Shown in pieces: positions 4,776 to 10,854 of a stretch of 23,971 nucleotides of DNA. The notes under the pieces are model-generated. The model was not told the origin of the DNA, did not search any database, and saw only the letters and a list, made by a program, of their open reading frames with translations. The position numbers were made by a program, and so were the translations under genes. Source of the DNA: a virus. The stretch covers positions 1-23,971 of IMG/VR virus record IMGVR_UViG_3300031918_000150. One strand, 5' to 3'. Position 1 is the first letter of the stretch. The number at the start of each line of letters is the position of its first letter.

Positions 4776-4851
4776 GCCGCTGTAGCTGAGATAGCTCTAG
4801 CGCCAGCTTGAAACACTGGAGAGGGTGGCGCAAGTCCACTTAGCGGCACCA
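4776..4851 (+). tRNA. tRNA-Phe(GAA) with altered D and T loops
   Basis: Acceptor GCCGCTG/TAGCGGC, D stem GCT/AGC, anticodon loop TTGAAAC on CCAGC/ACTGG (the pair nearest the loop is C-A), T arm GGTGG/CCACT, discriminator A and encoded CCA; total 76 bases. The D loop (GAGATAGCTCT) has no GG and the T loop is CGCAAGT instead of TTCRANN, so T54 and T55 are both replaced. Otherwise it is a full cloverleaf. Confidence 0.8.
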
Positions 4852-4854
4852 TAC

Positions 4855-4930
4855 GAGCCCGTAGCTCAGCGGTCAGAGCAGAAGCCTCTTAATCTTCTGG
4901 TCCTGGGTCCGAATCCCAGTGGGCTCACCA
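4855..4930 (+). tRNA. tRNA-Lys(CTT)
   Basis: Acceptor GAGCCCG/TGGGCTC, D arm GCTC/GAGC with GG in the loop, anticodon loop CTCTTAA on GAAGC/TCTTC (C-T mismatch next to the loop), T arm CTGGG/CCCAG with loop TCCGAAT, discriminator A and encoded CCA. Confidence 0.93.
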
Positions 4931-4932
4931 AT

Positions 4933-5006
4933 ATGACGGTCGTTCAAAGGTAGGATCAGCGTCTCCAAAACGCCGGATCAAGGTTCGACTCCTTGTCGTC
5001 ATGCCA
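4933..5006 (+). tRNA. tRNA-Trp(CCA)
   Basis: Acceptor ATGACGG/TCGTCAT, D arm GTTC/GATC with one T-T mismatch, anticodon loop CTCCAAA on GCGT/ACGC, T arm CAAGG/CCTTG with loop TTCGACT, discriminator G and encoded CCA. Confidence 0.93.
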
Positions 5007-5007
5007 A

Positions 5008-5083
5008 GCCTGTCAAGCTCATGTGGATGAGCGCCAGTTTCGTAAACTGGAGGTAGAGAGTTCGAATCTCTCGGTGGGCTCCA
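5008..5083 (+). tRNA. tRNA-Thr(CGT)
   Basis: Acceptor GCCTGTC/GGTGGGC with several G-T pairs, D arm GCTC/GAGC with GG in the loop, anticodon stem CCAGT/ACTGG with loop TTCGTAA, T arm GAGAG/CTCTC with loop TTCGAAT, discriminator T and encoded CCA. One of three Thr tRNAs in the array. Confidence 0.93.
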
Positions 5084-5084
5084 T

Positions 5085-5158
5085 TGCTCTGTCGTACAAT
5101 GGTAGTACGCCAAGCTGTTAACTTGGTTACATAGGTTCGAATCCTATTGGAGCAGCCA
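5085..5158 (+). tRNA. tRNA-Asn(GTT)
   Basis: Acceptor TGCTCTG/TGGAGCA, D arm GTAC/GTAC with GG in the loop, anticodon stem CCAAG/CTTGG with loop CTGTTAA, T arm ATAGG/CCTAT with loop TTCGAAT, discriminator G and encoded CCA. Confidence 0.95.
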
Positions 5159-5160
5159 CA

Positions 5161-5254
5161 CCCCGACGCCTCGGAACTGCGGTCGGGTCATCCTCTCGGG
5201 GTTCTGTCGTTTCCCTGACGGACGTAAGGCTAGTAGCGTAGCTCGCGCCCCGAG
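5161..5254 (+). ncRNA. Structured spacer, two stem systems
   Basis: CCCGAC/GTCGGG forms one hairpin at about 5162-5187. CTCGGGG (5195-5201) then pairs perfectly with CCCCGAG (5248-5254), enclosing a GCTA/TAGC hairpin and a GTC/GAC foldback. The 60-base closed element has an acceptor-like stem but no T loop or CCA. It is the leader of the next gene, so it could also be a 5' regulatory structure. Confidence 0.4.
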
Positions 5255-5272
5255 TATACATAAGGTACCAAG

Positions 5273-5482
5273 ATGCCGATTGTTGCAATTAGGCTAGAGA
5301 TTCCAGACAAGGTTTACGTGGATGCAGGCTCCTTACAGGTCATGGGACAGATGCAAGAGTTCGCTAACTACATGAAGCTTCTGAAATACGATACCTTCTA
5401 CCTCTCGGCTGATACAATTAAGATGAACCACGTAGTCGTGGCAACAAAGGGCACCACAGAGGACACGAATGGCTTGCGATAA
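5273..5482 (+). CDS. Small protein, 69 aa
   Basis: ATG 5273 follows AAGGT at about 5261-5265. The start is IVAIRLEIPDKVYVD, an alternating beta-like pattern, followed by a helix-forming stretch (MGQMQEFANYMKLL) and a VVVATKG strand, so a small alpha/beta fold is likely. No family recognised. It overlaps the next ORF by 14 bases, indicating a coupled pair. A structured spacer lies directly upstream. Likely real because of SD, overlap and even composition; function unknown. Confidence 0.68.
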   Translation: MPIVAIRLEIPDKVYVDAGSLQVMGQMQEFANYMKLLKYDTFYLSADTIKMNHVVVATKGTTEDTNGLR

Positions 5483-5642
5483 CTGCGGGACGGTACAGGG
5501 TCCATTCTTGAAAGTAGATACCTTGAAGAAGGTCTGCGGACCAGTTGAGTTCGACAAGCAAGACAAGCTTGTCGGTCGGGCTAAGGAATGTCTTGACAGA
5601 CGTGATAAGCTTGACGCACAAAAGTATGGCGCTGTCGTCTAG
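5469..5642 (+). CDS. Small Cys-motif protein, 57 aa
   Basis: ATG 5469 lies within the end of the previous gene in another frame, with AGAGGA just upstream. The 57-residue product begins MACDNCGT, giving a CxxC pair near the N-terminus, with single Cys residues further on (KKVCG, KECLDRR), so a four-Cys zinc site is possible. The C-terminal half is charged and helical. Its stop codon at 5640-5642 lies 15 bases inside tRNA-Glu(CTC), so the last codons are read from tRNA sequence. No family recognised. Confidence 0.65.
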   Translation: MACDNCGTVQGPFLKVDTLKKVCGPVEFDKQDKLVGRAKECLDRRDKLDAQKYGAVV

Positions 5643-5703
5643 ACGGTCAGGACGCTAGGTTCTCAACCTAGCAACCGGAGTTCGATCCTCCGTGGCGCCC
5701 CCA
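5628..5703 (+). tRNA. tRNA-Glu(CTC)
   Basis: Acceptor GGCGCTG/TGGCGCC, D arm GTCT/GGAC with GG in the loop, anticodon stem CTAGG/CCTAG with loop TTCTCAA, T arm CGGAG/CTCCG with loop TTCGATC, discriminator C and encoded CCA. Its 5' 15 bases overlap the preceding small CDS. Confidence 0.94.
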
Positions 5704-5705
5704 AT

Positions 5706-5782
5706 AGCCCTCTAGCCGAACTGGCAGAGGCAACGCGCTCAAACCGCGTAATTTGTGGGTTCGAATCCCACGAGGGCTACCA
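5706..5782 (+). tRNA. tRNA-Leu(CAA) with short variable loop
   Basis: Perfect acceptor AGCCCTC/GAGGGCT, D stem GCC/GGC with a Leu-like loop, anticodon stem ACGCG/CGCGT with loop CTCAAAC, T arm GTGGG/CCCAC with loop TTCGAAT, discriminator A and encoded CCA. The variable loop is five bases (AATTT) instead of the long arm of bacterial tRNA-Leu. It shares this trait with the TAG tRNA at 4305. Confidence 0.9.
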
Positions 5783-5915
5783 TATACTCCGATCTGACTT
5801 GATAGCTAACGTAATAAGTCAGCCAGCCTCAACGGTGACGCGGTGCGCATAGGGTGAAAGTTAGACCGCTAGCGCGATTGGTTCTCGGGCTCTGCCGAGA
5901 TAGGACGTTGATTAC
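5783..5915 (+). other. Spacer with foldbacks
   Basis: CTGACTT (5794-5800) pairs with AAGTCAG (5816-5822), GCGGT (5840-5844) with ACCGC (5865-5869), and CTCGG with CCGAG around 5884-5899. No ORF with an SD site and no tRNA loop motifs. It may be another decayed tRNA pair or a processing spacer. Confidence 0.3.
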
Positions 5916-5992
5916 GGGGCGGTCGTCTAGTGGCCTAGGACGCCGGACTTTCAATCCGGTAGACCACGGTTCGAGTCCGTGTCGCCCTACCA
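5916..5992 (+). tRNA. tRNA-Glu(TTC)
   Basis: Acceptor GGGGCGG/TCGCCCT (terminal pair G-T), D arm GTCT/GGAC with GG in the loop, anticodon stem CCGGA/TCCGG with loop CTTTCAA, T arm CACGG/CCGTG with loop TTCGAGT, discriminator A and encoded CCA. Confidence 0.95.
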
Positions 5993-6009
5993 AACCAGGA
6001 GACAGTACG

Positions 6010-6063
6010 ATGATATGCGCAGTGATACTACTGATAATCATAGTCATCAAGTGTCTCTCGTAA
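6010..6063 (+). CDS. Possible 17-aa membrane peptide
   Basis: A strong SD (AGGAG 5997-6001, 8 bases before ATG) opens 17 codons that encode MICAVILLIIIVIKCLS, an almost purely hydrophobic helix with a Lys near the C-terminus, ending at TAA one base before tRNA-Thr. Length and composition fit a single-pass membrane micropeptide. The fit of SD, ORF and tRNA spacing makes chance less likely, but there is no homology basis. Confidence 0.5.
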   Translation: MICAVILLIIIVIKCLS

Positions 6064-6064
6064 T

Positions 6065-6139
6065 GCTGCTGTCGTTCAACCGGCAGGACCGCTGTTTTGT
6101 AAGCAGCGTATCAGAGTTCGAATCTCTGCGGTAGCTCCA
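6065..6139 (+). tRNA. tRNA-Thr(TGT)
   Basis: Acceptor GCTGCTG/CGGTAGC, D arm GTTC/GGAC with GG in the loop, anticodon stem GCTGT/GCAGC with loop TTTGTAA, T arm CAGAG/CTCTG with loop TTCGAAT, discriminator T and encoded CCA. Confidence 0.94.
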
Positions 6140-6152
6140 CTTATGGTACAGC

Positions 6153-6905
6153 ATGATAAAATTGGTTCATGGTGATTGCCTTGACGCAATGACTGACATA
6201 GACTCCGAATCAGTAGACATGATCCTAACGGACTTGCCTTACGGTACAACAGCGTGTAAGTGGGATAGCGTAATTCCTCTTGATCGTATTTGGGAACAAT
6301 ACATCAGGATAGCTAAAAAGGATGCAGCGATTGTACTTACGTCTGCGCAACCTTTTACAAGCGCGTTGGTTATGAGCAACCCGAAAATGTTCAAGTACGA
6401 ATGGATTTGGGATAAGAAGATTCCTAGCGGAATGAGTTACGCAAGATTCCAGCCTATGAGACAGCACGAAAGCGTGCTTGTCTTCAGCAGAGGCACACCG
6501 ATCTACTTTCCGCAGATGACACAGAGAGACAAACCGATAAGGGGCGGGGGGATGTCCAAGGGAGAAACCACAGGCAACGAAGACCTAGTGGCCCTAAGGA
6601 AAACCTACGACCAGAAGAACCCTACGACTATCCTTAGGTTTGATAAGGTAAGGCTAGGTAGTCTTCATCCTACACAGAAACCTGTTCCTTTGTTCGAATA
6701 CCTGATTCGCACGTACACTAAACAAGGCGATCTTGTCCTTGATAGTTGCGCAGGAAGCGGTACGACTGGCGTTGCGTGTCTAAACTCAGGTAGAGATTGT
6801 ATTCTAATAGAACGAGACGCAACATACTATCAGATAATGTCTGATAGACTCCAAGCCTTGCAAGTACATATGGATGTACGCGATCTTGGTAAGATCGAGG
6901 TATAG
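6153..6905 (+). CDS. DNA methyltransferase (N6-adenine or N4-cytosine type)
   Basis: A 250-residue enzyme with catalytic motif IV DLPY at residues 26-29 and the SAM-binding motif CAGSGTTG near residue 198, preceded by HPTQKP, which is the order of the beta class. It would transfer methyl from SAM to an exocyclic amino group in duplex DNA. No restriction enzyme is nearby, so it is probably an orphan enzyme protecting phage DNA or marking it. No good SD lies before ATG 6153, which is 13 bases after a tRNA. The core ends near MSDRLQ; the last 17 codons (6855-6905) are simultaneously the 5' two thirds of tRNA-Thr(GGT). Confidence 0.88.
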   Translation: MIKLVHGDCLDAMTDIDSESVDMILTDLPYGTTACKWDSVIPLDRIWEQYIRIAKKDAAIVLTSAQPFTSALVMSNPKMFKYEWIWDKKIPSGMSYARFQPMRQHESVLVFSRGTPIYFPQMTQRDKPIRGGGMSKGETTGNEDLVALRKTYDQKNPTTILRFDKVRLGSLHPTQKPVPLFEYLIRTYTKQGDLVLDSCAGSGTTGVACLNSGRDCILIERDATYYQIMSDRLQALQVHMDVRDLGKIEV

Positions 6906-6930
6906 GGTTCGAATCCCTAGCTTGGCTCCA
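6855..6930 (+). tRNA. tRNA-Thr(GGT) embedded in methyltransferase 3' end
   Basis: D arm GTAC-ATATGGAT-GTAC, anticodon stem CGATC/GATCG with loop TTGGTAA, five-base variable loop, T arm TAGGG/CCCTA with loop TTCGAAT, discriminator T and encoded CCA all fit; total 76 bases. The acceptor GCCTTGC/GCTTGGC has two adjacent T-T mismatches in the middle. Bases 6855-6905 are also coding for the methyltransferase tail. It could be functional with a weak acceptor or slowly decaying under coding constraint. Confidence 0.72.
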
Positions 6931-6931
6931 T

Positions 6932-7006
6932 ACTCCGGTCGTTCAACGGCCAGGACGCCAGCTTGCCAAGTTGGTGATGAGGGTTCAATTCCCTCTCGGA
7001 GTACCA
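6932..7006 (+). tRNA. tRNA-Gly(GCC)
   Basis: Acceptor ACTCCGG/TCGGAGT, D arm GTTC/GGAC with GG in the loop, anticodon stem CCAGC/GTTGG with loop TTGCCAA, T arm GAGGG/CCCTC with loop TTCAATT, discriminator A and encoded CCA. Last tRNA of the array, one base after tRNA-Thr(GGT). Confidence 0.94.
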
Positions 7007-7042
7007 TTTATACATAACTTAGTGTGATTTACACTTATTGTC

Positions 7043-7065
7043 AGCCCGCTTCGGCGGGCTTTTTT
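7043..7065 (+). terminator. Intrinsic terminator of the tRNA array
   Basis: AGCCCGC-TTCG-GCGGGCT, a perfect 7-bp GC-rich stem with a TTCG tetraloop, runs straight into six T residues. A smaller AGTGT/ACACT hairpin precedes it at about 7020-7034. It separates the tRNA transcript from the virion genes. Confidence 0.93.
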
Positions 7066-7090
7066 ATTGCCCAAATTCTAAGGTACTGAG

Positions 7091-7132
7091 ATGCCATACA
7101 GAGACCCAGTTGCGGCTAGGGACCATGCGTAA
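7091..7132 (+). CDS. Leader peptide, 13 aa, coupled to next gene
   Basis: ATG 7091 has a good SD (AAGGT 7080-7084). The 13-codon frame ends in TAA at 7130-7132, whose last A is the first base of the next ATG (TAATG). The next gene has no convincing SD of its own, so coupling is likely. The peptide MPYRDPVAARDHA resembles the first residues of many phage HNH proteins (MPYKDP type), so it may be a leftover of one that now serves as a leader. Confidence 0.5.
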   Translation: MPYRDPVAARDHA

Positions 7133-7338
7133 TGGAAGAACTTGCATACATCAAGTGTCCTCATTGTGGGACTCTTTTTGGAATCGAGAACGCTGATGGA
7201 AAACTAGCCATCAAGTTCAAAGACCTTTACAGAGAGATAGACGGTCGAGTCTCGGGTCCATGCAGAAAATGCGGCAGCCAAGTCGTTTGGCCGACAGAGC
7301 TAGACTTCGTGGTCGTAGGCCACAGCGAGAAGGGATAA
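7132..7338 (+). CDS. Zinc-ribbon protein, Com-like
   Basis: A 68-residue protein with CPHC at residues 9-12 and CRKC at 44-47, about 31 residues apart, which together would hold one zinc. The IKCPHCGTLF start and the short length recall the Com family of phage translational regulators and other small zinc ribbons; the match is by pattern only. It is the first substantial gene after the terminator and lies directly before the portal, where a regulator or packaging accessory would fit. Start overlaps the leader stop by one base. Confidence 0.65.
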   Translation: MEELAYIKCPHCGTLFGIENADGKLAIKFKDLYREIDGRVSGPCRKCGSQVVWPTELDFVVVGHSEKG

Positions 7339-7342
7339 CCAA

Positions 7343-8737
7343 GTGGCCGGAAGAAGCATTACAGACATCATTCTACGTCGCTTCCCGGTAGAACGGGCAC
7401 AAAGCGACATAATCAAGCTAAGCCCGACTGAACAGAGACAGGTTGCTCCTGCCAACTACGATACTTATACTTCAATGTACAAGTCTCACCCAATAGTTAG
7501 AGCAGTTGTAGACAAGCTGGCTAAGTCGTGCGTAGCTTCTGGTTACACCTTTGTTCCAAGAGATTCAAAGGGAACTCCAAACGAGCCTGCAAAAGCTACA
7601 CTCGATCTTATCTTTGCTCACTCCAGAGCGATAGAACTGCTTCGTAAGACTTACGTAGACATACTTATCTACGGTGACTCTTACTGGATGATAACTCCGT
7701 CTAGGCTAGGAGACCCATACGCCTTTAGACGCATTCATCCTTCACAGGTATCGGTCGTTATAGACCTAGATACCGCCGAAGAGACGCAGTACATCTACAG
7801 GGACAAGCAAGGCAAGGAGTTTTCGTCTCCTGCTACGGAATGGCTTCACTTCAAGCTGTTTGACCCAGATAACGACACCTACGGTCTTAGCCCGCTTGAA
7901 TCACTGAAGTCAACGGTCGCACAAGACCTTTACGCGGCCACATTCAACGAGAACTTCTTCGCCAACAGTGCCACCACTGGAATAATCTTCAATATGCGTA
8001 ATGCTTCGCAGCAAGAAGTAGAACGCAACCGTGAGTTCTTGAAGAAGAACTACGTTGGAACTGCAAACGCCCACAAGCCATTGCTTCTAGAGGGCGACGT
8101 TGACGTTCAGAAGTCAGTGGCCTCGCCTGCTGAGATGCAGTTCATAGAGGGTCGCAAGTCGCTGAAAGAAGAGATTCTTGCAGTGTTCGACCTTCCTGCC
8201 ACAAAACTTGGCGGAAGCACAGAGAGTGCCAACCGTTCACAGTCAGCAGAGAACGACAAGAGCTTCCGTGCTGAATCAATTACCCCGTTGCAAGGGATAG
8301 TTGAAGAAGTAATCAACGAAGGCTTCATTGCTATCGTAATGAATATGCCAGACACGGTATTCAACCACAACGAAGTTGACCTTCGTGACGAGAAGGAAGT
8401 TGTTGATATCGCAATCGAAGAACTGAACCACGGCATGATGACGCTCAACCAGTATCTCGATACTGTTGGACGTAAGCACGTCGATGGTGGAGATATCGCA
8501 TTCTTCTCAACGTCTAAGGGCATAATGCCGGTAAGCGATCTGATACAAGCTGCTGAACAAGGATTGAAGCCTCCACAGGTTCCAGTTCCAGGCCAACAGC
8601 CGTTCGGTCAGCCAGCAGACCCAAATGTACAGCCTAACTCGGCTCCGTCACCAGGGGCTAAGCAGGTCAAAGTAACAACTGCCCCCAAGGCTTCTGCTAA
8701 GGGGGCAAAGCCCAATCCGTCTACTACAGGACAGTAA
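7343..8737 (+). CDS. Portal protein, HK97 family
   Basis: A 464-residue protein with the usual portal layout: an N-terminal region with HPIVRAVVDKLAKS, a wing and stem region with WLHFKLFDPDNDTYGLSPL, the helical FIEGRKSLKEEILAVFDLPATKLGG segment typical of the family, and a Pro/Gln/Ala-rich C-terminal tail. Twelve copies would form the DNA entry ring at one capsid vertex and bind terminase and connectors. GTG 7343 is used with AAGGGA upstream. Large terminase is not in the window and must lie elsewhere. Confidence 0.93.
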   Translation: MAGRSITDIILRRFPVERAQSDIIKLSPTEQRQVAPANYDTYTSMYKSHPIVRAVVDKLAKSCVASGYTFVPRDSKGTPNEPAKATLDLIFAHSRAIELLRKTYVDILIYGDSYWMITPSRLGDPYAFRRIHPSQVSVVIDLDTAEETQYIYRDKQGKEFSSPATEWLHFKLFDPDNDTYGLSPLESLKSTVAQDLYAATFNENFFANSATTGIIFNMRNASQQEVERNREFLKKNYVGTANAHKPLLLEGDVDVQKSVASPAEMQFIEGRKSLKEEILAVFDLPATKLGGSTESANRSQSAENDKSFRAESITPLQGIVEEVINEGFIAIVMNMPDTVFNHNEVDLRDEKEVVDIAIEELNHGMMTLNQYLDTVGRKHVDGGDIAFFSTSKGIMPVSDLIQAAEQGLKPPQVPVPGQQPFGQPADPNVQPNSAPSPGAKQVKVTTAPKASAKGAKPNPSTTGQ

Positions 8738-8740
8738 GAC

Positions 8741-9892
8741 ATGAGTGAACAGTGGAAGATTACCATTCCGGTCATGCTGTCGGAAGATAGAGCAGACGGA
8801 AGATGGCTAATCGGTGAAGCATCAGGTACCGAGGGCGACACCAAGGGTACTGAGATGGCACCAGAGTGCATCGCGGACTTCCGCGATCAGATCGTTTCTC
8901 GTGCCCAGGCAGGAGACCCGATTCCTTACAAGGATAGTCACGATAAGACCGGAACCGTTCTAGCCGACCTAGGTTGGGTTATGGACGGCGAGGTTACTCG
9001 TGACGAACACCTTAGAGTTGCAGTAAAGCTAGACGATAGCAACCCGGCATCAGTGTTCCTACACGAACAAGTCAAACGCGGCAAGCAGTACGGAATGTCC
9101 GTTTCTGGCGACGGCGTTAAGGCTCGCGTGGAACGAAATGCCTCCGGTAGAGTAATGCGTATGCAATTCGTAAAGGTGATTCTACATGAGATTTCCAACA
9201 CGACCCGCCCATCATGGGTACCGTCGTTTGGAACAGTGCTTGCCCGTTCTATTGACGGCGAGGTAGGAGAACTAATGGTCGCAGAACTTGCCCCGGCCTC
9301 TGAAGAGACCACCGAGGAAATCGTAGTACGCGAGGAAACCCCGCCAGTAGAAGAGGGCAACCCCGAGACTCCACCAGAAACGCCCGTAGTTGAAGCAGCG
9401 CCGGAAGGCGAGGCTCCGGTCGAGCGTGGTGTACTTAACAAGGGCGAACGTGATGCCCTTCTGTCAACTTACCTTGACTTCGGGGCTAAGCTCCATGCTC
9501 TAGGTATAGACGTGCCGCAGCCTGTTGCTCCAGCACAACCAGAAGGTCTAGCAACGCCAGAGGCAACCCCTGAGAGCGCAGCCGTTCCGGTCCAGAACTC
9601 AGACACGGGAGAACTTATCGACTTCGCAGGTGTGAAGATCGAACGAGCAGCATATGAAGCCATCCAGGCTGAGATTACTGTCGCTGTAGAGCGTGCGGTT
9701 GAAGAACTGAACACTAAGCTCACAGAGAAGGACACTTACATCTCTGAACTAGAGGCAATGCCCGCCGGTCACTTCCCAGTAGCCCGCGACCGCGCTAAGT
9801 TCCAGAACCCTCAGATTCCTGCAAATCTGGACGATCTTCCCGCTGACGAGAAACTGAAGGTTGGACTTCGGGGACTCTACGGGGACAACTAA
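8741..9892 (+). CDS. Prohead protease with fused scaffold domain
   Basis: A 383-residue protein. The first 180 residues look like an HK97-type (S78/U35-like) prohead protease: DSHDK gives the catalytic His67, and GMSVSG gives the likely nucleophile Ser120. Residues 180-300 are Glu/Pro/Thr/Ala-rich and low complexity, then a predicted coiled coil (AAYEAIQAEITVAVERAVEE) and a C-terminal tail. This protease plus delta/scaffold layout means one protein guides shell assembly and then digests itself. It is directly after portal and before major capsid. ATG 8741 follows the portal stop by 3 bases. Confidence 0.85.
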   Translation: MSEQWKITIPVMLSEDRADGRWLIGEASGTEGDTKGTEMAPECIADFRDQIVSRAQAGDPIPYKDSHDKTGTVLADLGWVMDGEVTRDEHLRVAVKLDDSNPASVFLHEQVKRGKQYGMSVSGDGVKARVERNASGRVMRMQFVKVILHEISNTTRPSWVPSFGTVLARSIDGEVGELMVAELAPASEETTEEIVVREETPPVEEGNPETPPETPVVEAAPEGEAPVERGVLNKGERDALLSTYLDFGAKLHALGIDVPQPVAPAQPEGLATPEATPESAAVPVQNSDTGELIDFAGVKIERAAYEAIQAEITVAVERAVEELNTKLTEKDTYISELEAMPAGHFPVARDRAKFQNPQIPANLDDLPADEKLKVGLRGLYGDN

Positions 9893-9910
9893 CAACTCTT
9901 AGGAGATTCA

Positions 9911-10801
9911 ATGACCGTCGAAGGTGCGCTGTCTACCCTGACAGCATCGACTGGTAACTACCTTGTACCAACGGTAGTTGATCCAGTTGTTCGTGACTAC
10001 ATTCAGAAGGCAACGCCTATTCTGAACCTAGTCACGCGGGTAAGCTGGCCGACCCAGACTTACTACATCCGTAAGCGCACAGCACTGCCTACTGCTACAT
10101 GGTCAGCCGATGGTGGTTCGCTACCTACCGCAACCATGTCTCAGTACACGATGGTTGCTAAGCCGGTTAAGTTCCTCTACACTCGTGGTGAGGTAACTGG
10201 CCCGCTTATTGCAGCGTCAGGTGGCGTGGTAAACGCTCTACAGACCGAGATTCAGATTCACTCTGCTGAAATTGCAGAGAAGCTAGCTACCGACATCATT
10301 TCTGCTGACGGTAGCCCTGCTGAAGAAATCGAAGGTATGCTAACGCAGATTCCTGCGACGGCAGTTACCGCGGCTTCTACTGAAGGTGGAACGCTAGACG
10401 TTTCTGCTCGTAACCCTAAGGTTCTGACTCTAGCTATGCTAGACGAAGCCTTGGATATGACCAAGAACGAGGCTGACGTTATCCTCTGCTCTCCTGCGGT
10501 AAAGCGCAAGATCAGTGCCCTGCTTCAGTCACAGCAGCGTTTCAACGACACGACAGTGATCGGTGGCGGATTCCGTGTTAAGACTTACGACGGCGTAGCC
10601 ATTGTGAGTGACGCGCACTGGAACGACGACACGCAGATCATCTTCTATCGTGTTCGTGACGCGAAGCTTCTAGTGAACCAGGACTTCACTTACGAGCCGC
10701 TAGCCAAGACGAAGGACTCGGAAGACTTCTTCATCAAGGCATACGTTGGTTTCGCACTTGAAGGCCGTCCGGTTCTTCTAAAGGGCTTCACCCTAGCGTA
10801 A
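9911..10801 (+). CDS. Major capsid protein, HK97 fold
   Basis: A 296-residue protein preceded by a strong SD (AGGAG at about 9901-9905). Features of the fold are an N-terminal arm (STLTASTGNYLVPTVVDPVVRDYI), a long-helix segment with HSAEIAEKLATDIISADG, a P-domain strand region (DVILCSPAVKRKI) and a C-terminal beta region ending ALEGRPVLLKGFTLA. Shorter than HK97 gp5, consistent with cleavage substrates sitting on the separate scaffold protein. Codons look more optimised (many CGT, GGT, CTA) than in flanking small genes, fitting very high expression. Confidence 0.92.
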   Translation: MTVEGALSTLTASTGNYLVPTVVDPVVRDYIQKATPILNLVTRVSWPTQTYYIRKRTALPTATWSADGGSLPTATMSQYTMVAKPVKFLYTRGEVTGPLIAASGGVVNALQTEIQIHSAEIAEKLATDIISADGSPAEEIEGMLTQIPATAVTAASTEGGTLDVSARNPKVLTLAMLDEALDMTKNEADVILCSPAVKRKISALLQSQQRFNDTTVIGGGFRVKTYDGVAIVSDAHWNDDTQIIFYRVRDAKLLVNQDFTYEPLAKTKDSEDFFIKAYVGFALEGRPVLLKGFTLA

Positions 10802-10809
10802 GCTAGTAT

Positions 10810-10835
10810 ACGGGGGAGTCGCAAGGCTCCCCCGT
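10810..10835 (+). terminator. Hairpin after major capsid gene
   Basis: ACGGGGGAG and CTCCCCCGT form a perfect 9-bp stem with an 8-base loop. The following TTCTAAT is only weakly T-rich. It probably acts as a partial terminator or protects the capsid mRNA 3' end. Confidence 0.65.
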
Positions 10836-10854
10836 TCTAATATCGAGGTCTAAG

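Noticed and set aside
5854-6063. A 69-codon ORF across tRNA-Glu(TTC)
   Set aside because: It runs through the whole tRNA; only its last 17 codons, with their own SD at 5997, were kept as a candidate.
1266-7006. CRISPR array or phage-borne defence island hidden in the repeat-rich region
   Set aside because: Repeats are tRNA T arms and CCA ends, not fixed direct repeats with unique spacers, and no cas or toxin-antitoxin pair is present.
7066-7090. Late promoter between the array terminator and the leader ORF
   Set aside because: Only 25 bases remain and no -35/-10 pair at proper spacing is visible; transcription of the virion block must start elsewhere or use an unusual promoter.
8938-9441. 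Minus-strand ORF of 167 codons in the protease gene
   Set aside because: Low-complexity Ser/Thr-rich shadow of the Glu/Pro-rich scaffold region.
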